Shown here: positions 45,339 to 55,689 of the stretch, piece by piece
Numbering within the stretch: the first letter of the stretch is position 1
Layout of the letters: each line of letters opens with the position of its first letter
Source of the DNA: Plectosphaerella cucumerina
Lineage: Eukaryota; Ascomycota; Sordariomycetes; Glomerellales; Plectosphaerellaceae
Assembly: GCA_020746995.1 (NCBI GenBank)
Contig: JAGPXD010000004.1
Location: forward strand, 4,402,001-4,466,000
Reading direction: 5' to 3'
DNA length: 64,000 nt
The notes under the pieces: model-generated
What the model saw: the letters and a program-made list of their open reading frames with translations, nothing else
Told to the model about the DNA's origin: nothing
Databases searched by the model: none
Position numbers and translations under genes: made by a program

Positions 45339-46472
45339 CTAGTTCCTCTCAACCCCGTCATCTGTGCCCTCCTCCACAGTCGTGTCCGAGACGATATCGG
45401 ACTTCAGGTTGCCCGACTCACGCCTCCCAGATTCCCCCTTGGCCACGCTCACGACCCCCTCCTGCGTCAGGACCACCACATCTCCCACGCCCATCCGGTA
45501 CACCGTCGTCTTGCGCCCCTTTCCCTTGCCCTGCACAACCCCGTACATCGCCTGCACCACCTCCCTCTTCCTCCACTTTCTCGTCTTCACCAGCCGCCGC
45601 TTCAGCAGCCCCTGCGCCTCGGGTATGCTCTGTCCCCAGAGCCATCCACGCGTGCCCAGCGCCGCCGCCGTCTCGCACCCCTCGGGGGCTCCCGTCCGCC
45701 GGAGGCCGCTCCAGGGGCACCACCACGGCGCCGCCACCTCATCGAACGGGTGCAACAGGCACGTCAGCGGCAGAGCAGCCTCTGCCACGAGGTGACCCGT
45801 CGCAAAGGCGGCCATGGATGTATAGCTCGCCCCGCGCGGGCAGAAGAGCACCGAAAGTGCCGCCCCTGTGACCCGCGCCCCCGGCGAGCGAGGGGTCGTT
45901 CCTGGCGGTGGCGGTCGGTAAGTGATGCCCACGGCTGCCGCTCGGCTTGTGCGCGACGGGTCGGCTTTGGCAAAGGGCACCAGCGCCACCGTGAGCTCGC
46001 CCGGGTGGCCGCCGGGGATGAATGGCGGCACCTGGACCCGCGAGACCCCGTCCCGCGATGTCAGTCCGGGGTCTCGCCACACAGGAATCGTGCGGATGCG
46101 GTCCTTGGGAAAGTGGTCCCAGCCGCGCACCAGACCGGCCGCGCGGTGCTCTGCCAGCACGAGAGGCGGCGTGCGGAGCGCCGAGTTGCTTCCCGGCAGA
46201 TCGCGAATCATGCGCTCGTGGACCGTATCGCGGGACGCGTGCGTCAGAATGACAAGGTCGATCTCAGGCAGGTCGAGGAGGGACGCGATGCCAGGGGTCG
46301 GGTGGGTGGCCGTGCCCGCCGCATCGTTGAGCCGTGGATCGAGCAGCACGCGGAACGGCTTCAGCGGAGGAAGCTTCGGCGTCGCTACGGCCTTGTTCGT
46401 CATCGGCTGCAACGGCTCAAAGGTGAGAAGGAAGAAGGAGGGATGATCGAGGAGTCTGACAGTCAGAGACAT
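45339..46472 (-). CDS. Metallo-beta-lactamase-fold protein with degenerate metal motif
   Basis: The fold family includes many hydrolases acting on esters, thioesters or phosphodiesters. The gene is intronless, 377 aa. The frame extends up to a GTG at 46880, but the family-like start MSLTVRLLDHPSFFLLTFEP begins at 46472. The pattern is: N-terminal beta-strands, LLDPRLND, then LPEIDLVILTHASRDTVHERMI. That matches the usual S/T-H-x-x-x-D-H-x-H metal site with first His, Asp and last His kept, but the middle His is Thr. Later segments include LVLAEHRAAGLVRGW, IPVWRDPG and FCPRGASYTSMAAF. The missing ligand and the absence of an obvious downstream GHxxD site make hydrolase activity doubtful. It is divergent from the RdRP across 1.5 kb and its stop faces the PEF gene. 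Confidence 0.82.
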   Translation of the reverse strand: MSLTVRLLDHPSFFLLTFEPLQPMTNKAVATPKLPPLKPFRVLLDPRLNDAAGTATHPTPGIASLLDLPEIDLVILTHASRDTVHERMIRDLPGSNSALRTPPLVLAEHRAAGLVRGWDHFPKDRIRTIPVWRDPGLTSRDGVSRVQVPPFIPGGHPGELTVALVPFAKADPSRTSRAAAVGITYRPPPPGTTPRSPGARVTGAALSVLFCPRGASYTSMAAFATGHLVAEAALPLTCLLHPFDEVAAPWWCPWSGLRRTGAPEGCETAAALGTRGWLWGQSIPEAQGLLKRRLVKTRKWRKREVVQAMYGVVQGKGKGRKTTVYRMGVGDVVVLTQEGVVSVAKGESGRRESGNLKSDIVSDTTVEEGTDDGVERN

Positions 46473-47959
46473 GTCGGGCAGTCGCAGGCTAGAACCTGGT
46501 CGGGGGCCTGATGCAGTCCAGACGAAACCGACACGGAGGCCGTCGAAGCTTTTGCTTTGCGGCGAGCCGACGAGCCCCCTCGAGGCGGTCAACGAAATGG
46601 CAGACTCGCCTTCGGCGGTGGGCAGGTTTTCGGCAGCTGAGTGATTGCGTCTCTGCAGGTGGGAGCGGCGCACAGTATCATATTTGAGATGTGATAACAA
46701 CACGCGTACACAGGCGCACAGGGGGCCGGCCGTACGCTGCCGCTGAGACGTCCCGCGGTCGCCTGGCAGCATCGTGAGATGGCGGTCAGGGGCGCCGCGG
46801 CCTTGGGCTTGTGCCTTGTGCCTTGTGCCCCCGGTGCGGACCACGCCCTGGCTGCACGACGTGAGGCGCAGTGGCAGCACTCATCAGAGAGATGCCATGG
46901 TTTCAGCGGGCGGGCTGCCTCGTCGCGGTGGGCGAAATGAAGACGATAGCTGGACGGGATCGGGGCGAGAGGCGCCTCAGATCACGGTTGTGGTGTGAGG
47001 CCGTGCGAGCGAGGGCTTCTTTCCGGACATCGTGGTTGGCTTCCAGGGTCAGGCGGGTGTCGCACGACATATGGCGGCGGCCGTGTGACGGACTGGCAGA
47101 TGCAGGTCGGGGTGTTGAATCGGTGGGAGAGGCGTGGATGGGCGGAGGAAGAGGCAGATTCGAGGCAGAAGGGCTCTGAATGTTGTGTAACCTGCGATGC
47201 TGGGTGGTTGGGCCGAAACCTGGATGGTGTTGTGGCAGAGGTTGGCCAGAACTGGGAAGGAACGATCAGGCTGTGGAAGGGCCCCTGCCTGGCAGATGGA
47301 AGCTGAGGCCAAGGAAGGCACGATGCACTGCAGCGGGCAGCTACAGGTGTGACTTTGACAGGAGCATCGCACCTTCCGCGACATTCGGGGTGTTGGGAAG
47401 GAGGCATTGAGGTAGGTGCCTCCCTCTGGTGATTCAGCTGTATGCATCCCAACTTGAAGTTAAACGATCTCTCATGACCCCGACTACCCCGTCCATCAAC
47501 ACTCGCATCTTTTAACACTAAACACCACTGCCCGTGTTGTTTCTTGCCTGGGCTGATCATCATGCTGGCTTGGAACCCTGCAGCCTGATTACCCCCACGC
47601 CCGTCGCTCATGCCTGACGGCCAGGCAAACTCCAGAATGCACTCGCACAGTGCCCAGTTTGCCTTGTCTCAGGGGTTCGCGGCCGCCAAGCGAACACCCC
47701 GCACCTGCAGCGCAACTCAGGTCACAGTCGTATCGAGCTGAGCAACCCCGCCTTCAACACTGATGGCGCCTCGCCCTCACAGCCCGTAATCCAACACGAC
47801 TTGGCTGACACGAGGACACAGCTTCCAGGTTGTTCCCGCAGGCGACATCGTTGACATGCTTGCCCTGGGGATTCAATCCTGCACCTCGACCCCCGTGCCT
47901 TTTGCTTCTTGCTGAAGCTCACTCGTTCCCTTCCAGCAACAAGCGCATTCAAGTTCACC
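46473..47959. other. Divergent intergenic region between the MBL-like and RdRP genes
   Basis: No gene is recognised. Just before the RdRP ATG the sequence CGTTCCCTTCCAG (ending 47937) resembles an intron acceptor, and the frame is open upstream to 47909, so a leader or short coding 5' exon for the RdRP is possible. Two minus-strand frames (46982-47611, 47049-47447) are low in recognisable content. Confidence 0.4.
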
Positions 47960-50900
47960 ATGAGGATCCCTTCCTCGGCGCCGCAAACGCCAACTTCGAG
48001 GCACTCGGATGACTTTGATCAGATCATCCGCAACCTCAATCGCCATTTCAACCTCGGTATCGTCGTGGTCGACATCACACAGTCCCCGTTAAGAAGGAGA
48101 GCGATCATCGACCAAGCTGGCCCGACGGCTAAACTCAGCGAAGGCATACGCTCCCACCTCCACAGGCACTTCTGGAAAGACAAACTCCTGCTTGACGAGA
48201 TTCTGGCCAGGTTCCGAAGCGAGGCCTCCGATCTGTACCCCGGCCATGGCATCCCCAATGACGGACAGGCCGAGCAGCTTCGGGAGCTGCTGCTGGATAT
48301 CCTCAAGGAGCCACCCCCGGAGACACGCTCTTTTCAGCAGGCCATGGCGTATTCAGCGGTATCGACTGCGTCTCGACGTTCACCCAAGCGCTCTTCAGAT
48401 TCGGACGACAGTCACTCTCAATCACCCAGGAAGGCCAAGAACTCGCACGACCACGATATTGACGACTCACCCTTGCCGAAACTCGCCTGGACCAAGGAAC
48501 TTTCCGTTAGAAGCGCAGATACCACGCCGGCGGGTTCGCAGTCATCACACATACCTGAAGATGCACGGCAACACCGGCGGGAGGCGGCGCCGTCCGCCAA
48601 CACAAGCAGGTCTACCCTGGTTCCGGAAGTCTTCTCAGCTTCGGAAGATGAAGGCGACGACTTGCCTGGAAGCCAGTCGACTGTCGAGGCGAGCCCTGAA
48701 GAGCGGCAGAGGCCAGTCGACGATTTCCCGTCGAGCTCTCCTTCACCCCACCACCCGGGGGAAGATGTTGTCAAAGGCATGGTCAATGAGTTCTCCCAGA
48801 GCTTTCGCGAAGCCCAACAGAACCCCAGGCCTGTACCGGACACACCCCTCCTGACGCCCGCCCAGCAAGCCCTCGACGACCGTCTCCAAAGCATATGGCC
48901 GCCCCTTCCGCCCTGCCTCAATCATGCCCCGCTCGGCGTCTGCTGGGAGTTTACTCGCATCGCCCTCTTTTGTAAGGTGTCTATGGAGACTTTGAAGGAC
49001 ATGAAGTACAGTGAGGCCTGGCTAGACCAGACGGAGCTTCGAAAGTCGTTGCGCTTGCACCCGACTTTCGGCGGAAAGACGCTCCCCGAGAAATCTAGCG
49101 ATGAAGCGTGGAAAGCGAGCCTCTCTACATTTCAAGAGGCCAATAGCAAGGTTATCAGCCTCGCGGTCAACCTTTCTTGGAGCACGCAGAATACTGGTCC
49201 CCTCTTCGACGTCTCCCTTCAGCCGCTGAAGCTGGACCAGGGCCATCGTCTCGGCCGCCGCTTCGGGGCTGATCGATTCCTCGACCTCAACATTCCCTCA
49301 CCGATCGACCGCAAGGCCTCGCCTGCCGCCGTCAGGAAGATTGACGGGGCACCGGACGTGATTACCCGGTGGGTTTTCAACGGCAAGCAATTTTTTGCCG
49401 GCAGGCAGTGGTCGGCCTTTTACAACAGAGGATGGCAGAAAAAGGAGAGGAAGAGTCCGTCGGATGATGAGGTGACTCTCAACTTTGAGCGCGTCTACTG
49501 CTTTGCGGAAGACGGCAACTCATTCGACAAGGCCCGGGGAGTACCCTCCGAGAAAGAAGCCACACAGCTAGGAAGACGGAACAAGATGAAGCTGTCCGAG
49601 ATGCTCGACTGGGCATTTCCCCTGAGCGATCCGAAGAACGCGGCACAACCAGCCCTCAAACTCTACTCGCGCATCGCGCTGAATCTCAGCAAGACATGGA
49701 GCGCCTTCGATCTTGAGCCGGACCAGATCAGGCACAGAGCAACCGACATCATCTCGCCGACTGGCAAAGTCATGAACGACGGTATCGCACGTATGTCGAC
49801 AGGCCTGGCGCGGAGAATCCAAGAGGAGATGGGGCTCGAAGACTTGCCCTCGGCGTTCCAGGGCCGCTTCGGCAGCGCCAAGGGTCTCTGGATCTGCGAC
49901 ACCAAGGACCGGAGCGACGATATATGGATCGAAACATACCCGTCCCAGCGCAAGTGGGAGTGCGATTACGTGGACGTCAACCACCGCACGTTCGAGGTCA
50001 AGGCGTTCTCTCGCCCGCCTAAACCGGCCGACGTCAACATGCAGTTCATCGTCGTGCTGGACGCGCAGGCCGTTGACACCCTGGCCATGAAGCGCACCCT
50101 GGCCGCCATCATGGAGAGCTGGCTCGACGAGAAGCTGCGCAAGCAGCGCTCGGCAATGGAGGACCCTCGCGAGTTCTCCCTGTGGCTGCATGAGAACTAT
50201 TTCCAGACGTACCGCCCGGATCGCATGAAGGCTGGCGTCGACTTCCTGGGCGGCCTACCCAACAAGGACGCCGAAAAGTGCCACTTCCTGCTTGCCGGCG
50301 GATTCCATCCCATGAAGCTCAAACTCCTCAACGATCTCTGCTGGAAGCTGGTGGAACAAGATGCCAACCGGCTTCAGCAGACGCTCAAGCTGCGCATTCC
50401 CCGCTCGACCTACGCTTTCATGGCCATCGACTTTGAGGGCATTCTGCAGCCCGGCGAGGTGCACTTTGGTTTCTCGTCAAATTTCAAGACCGACGTGGGC
50501 AACGAGACGCTGCTGCATGGCTTCGATGTGCTGGTTGCTCGCGCGCCCGCGCACTTCCCAAGTGACATTCAGCGAGTGCGCGCAGTGTTTCGCCCTGAGC
50601 TGGCGGGGTTCACAGACGTCATCATCTTCCCGTCGACGGGTGACGTGCCGCTGGCTGACCTGCTATCCGGTGGCGACTACGACGGCGATCAGGCCTGGGT
50701 GTGCTGGGATCCGAACATCGTCAACAACTTCCGCAACGCAGAGCCCCCCGAACCAGTGGACTTTGAGCAGATGGGCATTCTGCGCAAGGAGAAAGGCACC
50801 CTTGCAGACCTGGTGGCGTCGGAGCGCGGCGATATGGATGCTGCTGTCGACCGGTTCCTATTCAATGGCTGCCGCTTCAACATGGGCGAGCAGCTGCTTG

Positions 50901-51808
50901 GCATGTGCACCAAGCTCAAGGAAAGGCTCTGCTACAAGAACTACAGCATCAACGACCCAAAGATAGTGAAGCTTAGCAGTTTGCTCAGCGCCCTCGTCGA
51001 CCAGGGAAAGCAGGGCATCGTGTTCACACACGACGACTTGATCCGGTTCAAGGCCATGTTCGAGCTCATTTTGAAGAGCTCTGACCTACCAGCGTACTGG
51101 CAAATCAAGTCGACCACGACCAGGAACACGAGCTACAGTAAGCCGACCGACCATGTGTTGGACTTTCTCAGGTTCAGCGTGGCCGAGCCAAAGATCGAAA
51201 AGGCAATGGCAGAGTTCCATGAGTGGCGCATTGCCGACTCGAAAAACTACGACATGTGCCTCACGAGGCCCGTTCACGAACTTGAAGCCCACAAGTCTTT
51301 GCACCTGATTAGCATCCACAAGTATTTGAAGAAGGATCTTGAGCAACTCTTCGAGAAATGGAGGCAGCGTGTCGGCACATGGGGTACGGAGCGCTTCGAC
51401 GAGAAAGTCAGGTCACTGTACGAAGCGTGGCGGGCCATCAAGCCGAAAGCCGATTCGCGGGCCTCGGACCATGGTCGCCTCTTCTTTGGCGCGGCCGAAG
51501 AAGCCGACGAGGATCCGTACGGGCGGTGGACCATGTTCAAGGCGTCGACAACGTTCCGCGAGTACTACAGGAATCACGAGACTTTTACCTGGACGATGGC
51601 CGGACGTCAGCTGCAGCGGATCAAGGCGACGGCAGGCGGCGAGGTCCCAGAGTCGGTGACGGTGGTGATGCCGGTGTACGCGGTGCTGCGGCCGGATAGG
51701 GGGCTTGTGGCCGGGGCGGCGGTGGCGCGGGCGGGGCGGGAGGACGGGACGGAGGTTGGGGAAGTGGACTGGGACGAAGAGACGGGGACCCAGCTCGACG
51801 ATGCTTAG
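47960..51808 (+). CDS. Cellular RNA-dependent RNA polymerase (QDE-1-like, RNA silencing)
   Basis: Eukaryotic RdRPs make double-stranded RNA from aberrant transcripts to feed Dicer and Argonaute in quelling and meiotic silencing. The gene is intronless from ATG 47960 and encodes 1282 aa; the frame opens at 47909 with TTG, so a 5' exon is possible. The N-terminal 300 residues are Ser/Pro-rich and probably disordered. The polymerase region starts near residue 330. The double-psi barrel catalytic motif is LSGGDYDGDQAWVCWDP, with the three metal-binding aspartates D906, D908 and D910. Other family landmarks are RWVFNGKQFFAGR, PSAFQGRFGSAKG, LKLRIPRSTYAFMAIDFEG and VRAVFRPELAGFTDVIIFPSTGD. The Tyr in D-Y-D-G-D is the QDE-1-type variant, whereas plant RDR1/2/6 have D-L-D-G-D. 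Orthology to QDE-1, SAD-1 or RRP-3 needs a tree. Confidence 0.95.
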   Translation: MRIPSSAPQTPTSRHSDDFDQIIRNLNRHFNLGIVVVDITQSPLRRRAIIDQAGPTAKLSEGIRSHLHRHFWKDKLLLDEILARFRSEASDLYPGHGIPNDGQAEQLRELLLDILKEPPPETRSFQQAMAYSAVSTASRRSPKRSSDSDDSHSQSPRKAKNSHDHDIDDSPLPKLAWTKELSVRSADTTPAGSQSSHIPEDARQHRREAAPSANTSRSTLVPEVFSASEDEGDDLPGSQSTVEASPEERQRPVDDFPSSSPSPHHPGEDVVKGMVNEFSQSFREAQQNPRPVPDTPLLTPAQQALDDRLQSIWPPLPPCLNHAPLGVCWEFTRIALFCKVSMETLKDMKYSEAWLDQTELRKSLRLHPTFGGKTLPEKSSDEAWKASLSTFQEANSKVISLAVNLSWSTQNTGPLFDVSLQPLKLDQGHRLGRRFGADRFLDLNIPSPIDRKASPAAVRKIDGAPDVITRWVFNGKQFFAGRQWSAFYNRGWQKKERKSPSDDEVTLNFERVYCFAEDGNSFDKARGVPSEKEATQLGRRNKMKLSEMLDWAFPLSDPKNAAQPALKLYSRIALNLSKTWSAFDLEPDQIRHRATDIISPTGKVMNDGIARMSTGLARRIQEEMGLEDLPSAFQGRFGSAKGLWICDTKDRSDDIWIETYPSQRKWECDYVDVNHRTFEVKAFSRPPKPADVNMQFIVVLDAQAVDTLAMKRTLAAIMESWLDEKLRKQRSAMEDPREFSLWLHENYFQTYRPDRMKAGVDFLGGLPNKDAEKCHFLLAGGFHPMKLKLLNDLCWKLVEQDANRLQQTLKLRIPRSTYAFMAIDFEGILQPGEVHFGFSSNFKTDVGNETLLHGFDVLVARAPAHFPSDIQRVRAVFRPELAGFTDVIIFPSTGDVPLADLLSGGDYDGDQAWVCWDPNIVNNFRNAEPPEPVDFEQMGILRKEKGTLADLVASERGDMDAAVDRFLFNGCRFNMGEQLLGMCTKLKERLCYKNYSINDPKIVKLSSLLSALVDQGKQGIVFTHDDLIRFKAMFELILKSSDLPAYWQIKSTTTRNTSYSKPTDHVLDFLRFSVAEPKIEKAMAEFHEWRIADSKNYDMCLTRPVHELEAHKSLHLISIHKYLKKDLEQLFEKWRQRVGTWGTERFDEKVRSLYEAWRAIKPKADSRASDHGRLFFGAAEEADEDPYGRWTMFKASTTFREYYRNHETFTWTMAGRQLQRIKATAGGEVPESVTVVMPVYAVLRPDRGLVAGAAVARAGREDGTEVGEVDWDEETGTQLDDA

Positions 51809-52273
51809 GAGGTGTTGATGCGGGAGGTGGAAGCGAGCTCTGGATGAGGATGGCGGGTGGACGACGCGACGTTCTGGACGTTCTGGATTCACTTCTGGAT
51901 GGATATCCTGGATTCATTTCCGGGATGTTGGTTTCTCGGTAGTACGCCGACTTCTTAGAGGGACTATCGGCTCACGTGTGGCCCCGGTCTGTATGATGCA
52001 GTCAGTGTGGAGGTTTTGTCAGGTTATGCCCAAGGGCTGGACAGGAGACATCAAGCAAAGACATGATCATCTACACACGCCCCCTTCCAACACGTGGCTG
52101 CAGGCAGCACGTCAATGCTTCGGCGGGGCCCTGTATCGACTTGTTAATCTGCACTCTGCACCAGGTCCGTGCTGCGTGTCGGTGAGAGTCCTCGAAGGGG
52201 GAAAGAGAGAGAAGAAGGGAAGCTTGGGAAGGTCAGGTGTCCAGATCGCATTGAGACGCTGGCCTGTGCGCGG

Positions 52274-52297
52274 CGGGCGGTCGGGCGGTCGGGCGGT
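52274..52297. repeat. (CGGGCGGT)3 octamer tandem repeat
   Basis: Three perfect head-to-tail copies of CGGGCGGT at 52274-52281, 52282-52289 and 52290-52297, in the region downstream of the RdRP gene. No function is evident. Confidence 0.9.
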
Positions 52298-55200
52298 GTC
52301 ACAGCCTTGCGCGCGCGTGTGTGTCGGTGCTTTTGCGAGGTCACGCTGGCGGAAAGATTGCGGGTCCCTCTTTATGGCGGGAATGTGTCCGTCCTGGCGG
52401 TCTGAGGTTGCTGCTGCTGCCGGCAGATGGAATGTCTTGATGTTGATCGATAACGGGCGGAGGACAGGGGGCGGGTGCGCGGTGATGTCACGAGCCGGGG
52501 CGCCGGGAAATCGGGGGGAACGGGGGATGGGACGACGTGGAGGGGGGTGTGTTTTCTCAGCACGAGTAGTAGCTTCAGGGATGGTGCTCGAGTCGTGCTG
52601 TTGGGCGGCGCGCGGTTGTCTCGATTGGACTGGCGGTGAGTCGGGGCTTATTTTCGTCGCGTCAGGTTGAGTCGTTCGAGGGTGAGGGCGAGGCGCTGGG
52701 CGGACATGGCGTTCGAGGGAGAGGTGGAGGTGGCGGTGATGGTGAGAGGGAGAGAAAGTCGATTGTCGTGATGTGTGTTTTGTGGTTTAGGTGACGAAGC
52801 TGCAGATGTTGAGCAGCTGCAGAGCTCGAGTTCGATCATCGATAAGGTAAGCTGAAGCTGAGGTGTTCCTCGGTGCTCGGTGAAGGCAGCCCCACGGCAA
52901 AAATTCGAGGTACATGTACAGGGGCCCGGCGCAAGTCATGTGCCCCCCCATCGTCCATCGTGCAACGCGGATGACGTGCTGAAGAAAGAGCGGCGACACT
53001 GACTTGCTGGTTACAGCTCCACAACTGCTTGCTCTGCTCTTCTGCTTCCAGTGTCCACCCACGGTGCAGTGTGTCTTCTGCAGTCGCGACCCTGCACCAG
53101 TTCTGCCCCGCTGTGGGTTTCGGGATAAGATGGAGCTTGCTGTGTGGACGGGGTGTTGGGCTGCTCCTTCCTTCCGCGCGATAAACGCACCCGACGATGG
53201 GGCGGACACAGTGGGAGATGCCTCTTGCGATTCTGCCGCCAGGACGAACCCGGCAGGTAAAAGGGCGCCTGAAGACTTTTCTCCTCCCATCGCAGCACAG
53301 TGTCCGATCCTCCATCTCTTCTGCTTCAATCCCCCCCGCCCTGCACCTGCGCGACCCCTCCAACAAAGAGGACGTGGACCCTTCGACCCCTTGTCCCGTC
53401 TCGGGCGCCAACCTCAATTATTTTTTCTCCTCGTCTGCCACTTATTTTTTTTTTTTCCATCTTTGCATTCGCCGCCTTCTGACTGGCCGACGCACGGGGT
53501 CTCGCCCCCCCTCTCCTTCCCGCCGAACTTCTCGGGTCGGGCGAGGCGAAACGACAGACGAGACGGGGGGCGCGGCGCCGGGGCAGAACGACAGACAGAT
53601 GAAAGGCGGTGGGAAGAGCGGCGAACGAATGGGCCGAGTCAGAAAGGGACGAGACAGAGACAGCCGCCGCCCAATCGTCGTCCGTTCACCGCACCGGCCG
53701 ACGACATTGCCGAACAATCAATACTGGTACTCGAGACTGGACTTGGACTTGGACCTGGGGGCGGGTTCCCGTTCCCGAACCTCTGAGGGAGAAGCTCGAG
53801 GTGTTGGACAAAGTGCCGCTGCGCCGACGCCCAGGGGGGTGGTCGTGCCCCGGGCTTTCTGGTACAGGTGCCCCCCACCCCTCCCCCTGGCTTGCAGCTT
53901 TTCTTCAGGCCCCTGGAGGAGCAGCAGCAGCAGCCCTGGCGACCACAGAGGGGAGAGCTCCCAGCAGCAAGCAGATGCAAGTCAGTCGCACGCGCCAGAC
54001 AAATCCGCACAAAACGGCAGAATCCACCGAGGAACTTTCTTTTTCCAATGACTCCCTCTGGCCTGCGCAGCATTCTCGCCACCCGGCGGACCCGGTCTTT
54101 TTTCGGCTTCGAGAAGCACGAATCTCCTCGCTTTTGGGACGAACGAAGCACTCCGTTCTTTTCTTCATCCGTCCACCCCACCCCCTCGGCCAAGCGGCTC
54201 CAGACACTGGCGAGACCCCCCGGAGCTCGAGCTTCCAGTGGTCGTGTCTCCCTTATCGGCGCCGCCGAACCAGCGATAGCGGCTGATGCTTGCCGGAGCT
54301 CGTGGGAGCTTTCGCCTGCGACAAGGGAACAAGGGGGGGAGCAGAGCTTGCCTGCTTCGTGACCAGCTGACTTGATCCCACACAAGCACATGACTCGATG
54401 GAGGCACGCCCCCCGGCCGGGCTGCAGGCGTACCGAGCTCGCTGCTTTAGGGCTCGGAGCTTCGACCGAGTGGCTGACGGACGAGACGGGGTCCACTGGC
54501 ATGTCACTGGCCAGGGGAGCTTCGGTCGCAGAAGAATTGCGGCAGGGTCTTTCAGGTCGAAATGCTTCGCTCGTGGAAGATTCAAGTCTCGTCTCTGGAG
54601 AAATTGCCTTGGCGCTCAGCAACGGTCATCTGTGCAAACACACCGGTCGTTGCCTCGTACGGCTTTTCCGCCTTACCTCGGCATCTCTCCCCTCGGCTGA
54701 CCGTTGTGCGCGGGGGAATGGCAGACCCTGGAGGTCTGTGCACGCCAGTCGAGGTGGTGGTTAACCCCGACCGACCCCCAGTGACATGCTCCCTCGCAAG
54801 GTGTGGCTGACTGACAGGAGAACAGAGCGACGACAGCGCCAGACCTGATCGAGCGACCACGCTGTATCGTCGCAGAACCCGGAACCTTGGAAGCGTGGGC
54901 GTGGGCAGGCCCAAGCTTGCTGCTACCCTGCTGCCCTGCTACTGTCCTCGGTTTTACAAGCAGCGAGCGCCAACAGCACAGGCGCCACGCCTTGCCCTGC
55001 CTTGCCTGCCCACGGGGTCACCCTCGCGAAGCGCCGCGCTCATCTCACCGTTCATGCCCGCTGATTATGTCCGCTTGTCAATGCCCGGCGACAACAGCGC
55101 CGTGCAGAGGCCATCGGAGCTTCCGGACGGGGGCGGCCCCCGTACCGTTGGGCAGTCGGTCGGGTTCGACTTCTCGTTCGGCCAGGCTTCTTGAGGAAAC

Positions 55201-55480
55201 TCGGCCGCTGGGCGACGGGCAACTGTCGGTCGGCGGCGCCGCTATGGATGACGGCAGTGTGTCATGATTCGGGGGGCGTGGCCTTGCTTTTTGTTTTGGT
55301 CCGCCAAGCCGACCATTACTCGAGACGGCAGCAGGCCGGATCGCGGTCACATGCATCGAGCGGATGCGTGGAGCCGCTGCGTTGAAGTCTGGGAGGTGAG
55401 GCAAGGGAAGGGAAGGGAAGTGAACTTGAAGTGAACTCTGCTGATATCAAAGTCTTCGTGTTGATGGAGCTCGACTGGGA

Positions 55481-55505
55481 GCTGAGCTGAGCTGAGCTGA
55501 GCTGA
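55481..55505. repeat. (GCTGA)5 pentamer tandem repeat
   Basis: Five perfect GCTGA units about 1 kb upstream of the C2H2/RING-like start codon. Variable copy number is likely. On the plus strand each unit also resembles part of a branch-point word. Confidence 0.9.
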
Positions 55506-55668
55506 TGGGACCTCGGGAGCTGAGGATACGACCTGAGCACATGAGCTCTCTTTGAGGTGTCGCCGCCCCTGGCCTGGACTCTGGACTGCTTCTCGGCCGT
55601 CTGCTCGGCCAGTCCAGACGGGAGTCTTCTGCTTCTCCCATTCCGGTCATGGTCGGTCAACGTCAAAT

Positions 55669-55689
55669 GTCACTGGTCACTGGTCACTG
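55669..55689. repeat. (GTCACTG)3 heptamer tandem repeat
   Basis: Three perfect GTCACTG copies followed by a partial unit TCACTG (to 55695). They lie in the long upstream region of the C2H2/RING-like gene. Confidence 0.9.

Noticed and set aside
46473..46880. N-terminal extension of the MBL-like protein up to 46880
   Set aside because: The longer frame begins with GTG rather than ATG, is Arg/Ser-rich and unlike the folded part; the start MSLTVRLLDHP at 46472 fits better.
53639..54622. 327-codon minus-strand open frame
   Set aside because: No recognisable domain, mixed low-complexity composition, and no splice partners; it overlaps the plus-strand frames of the same region.
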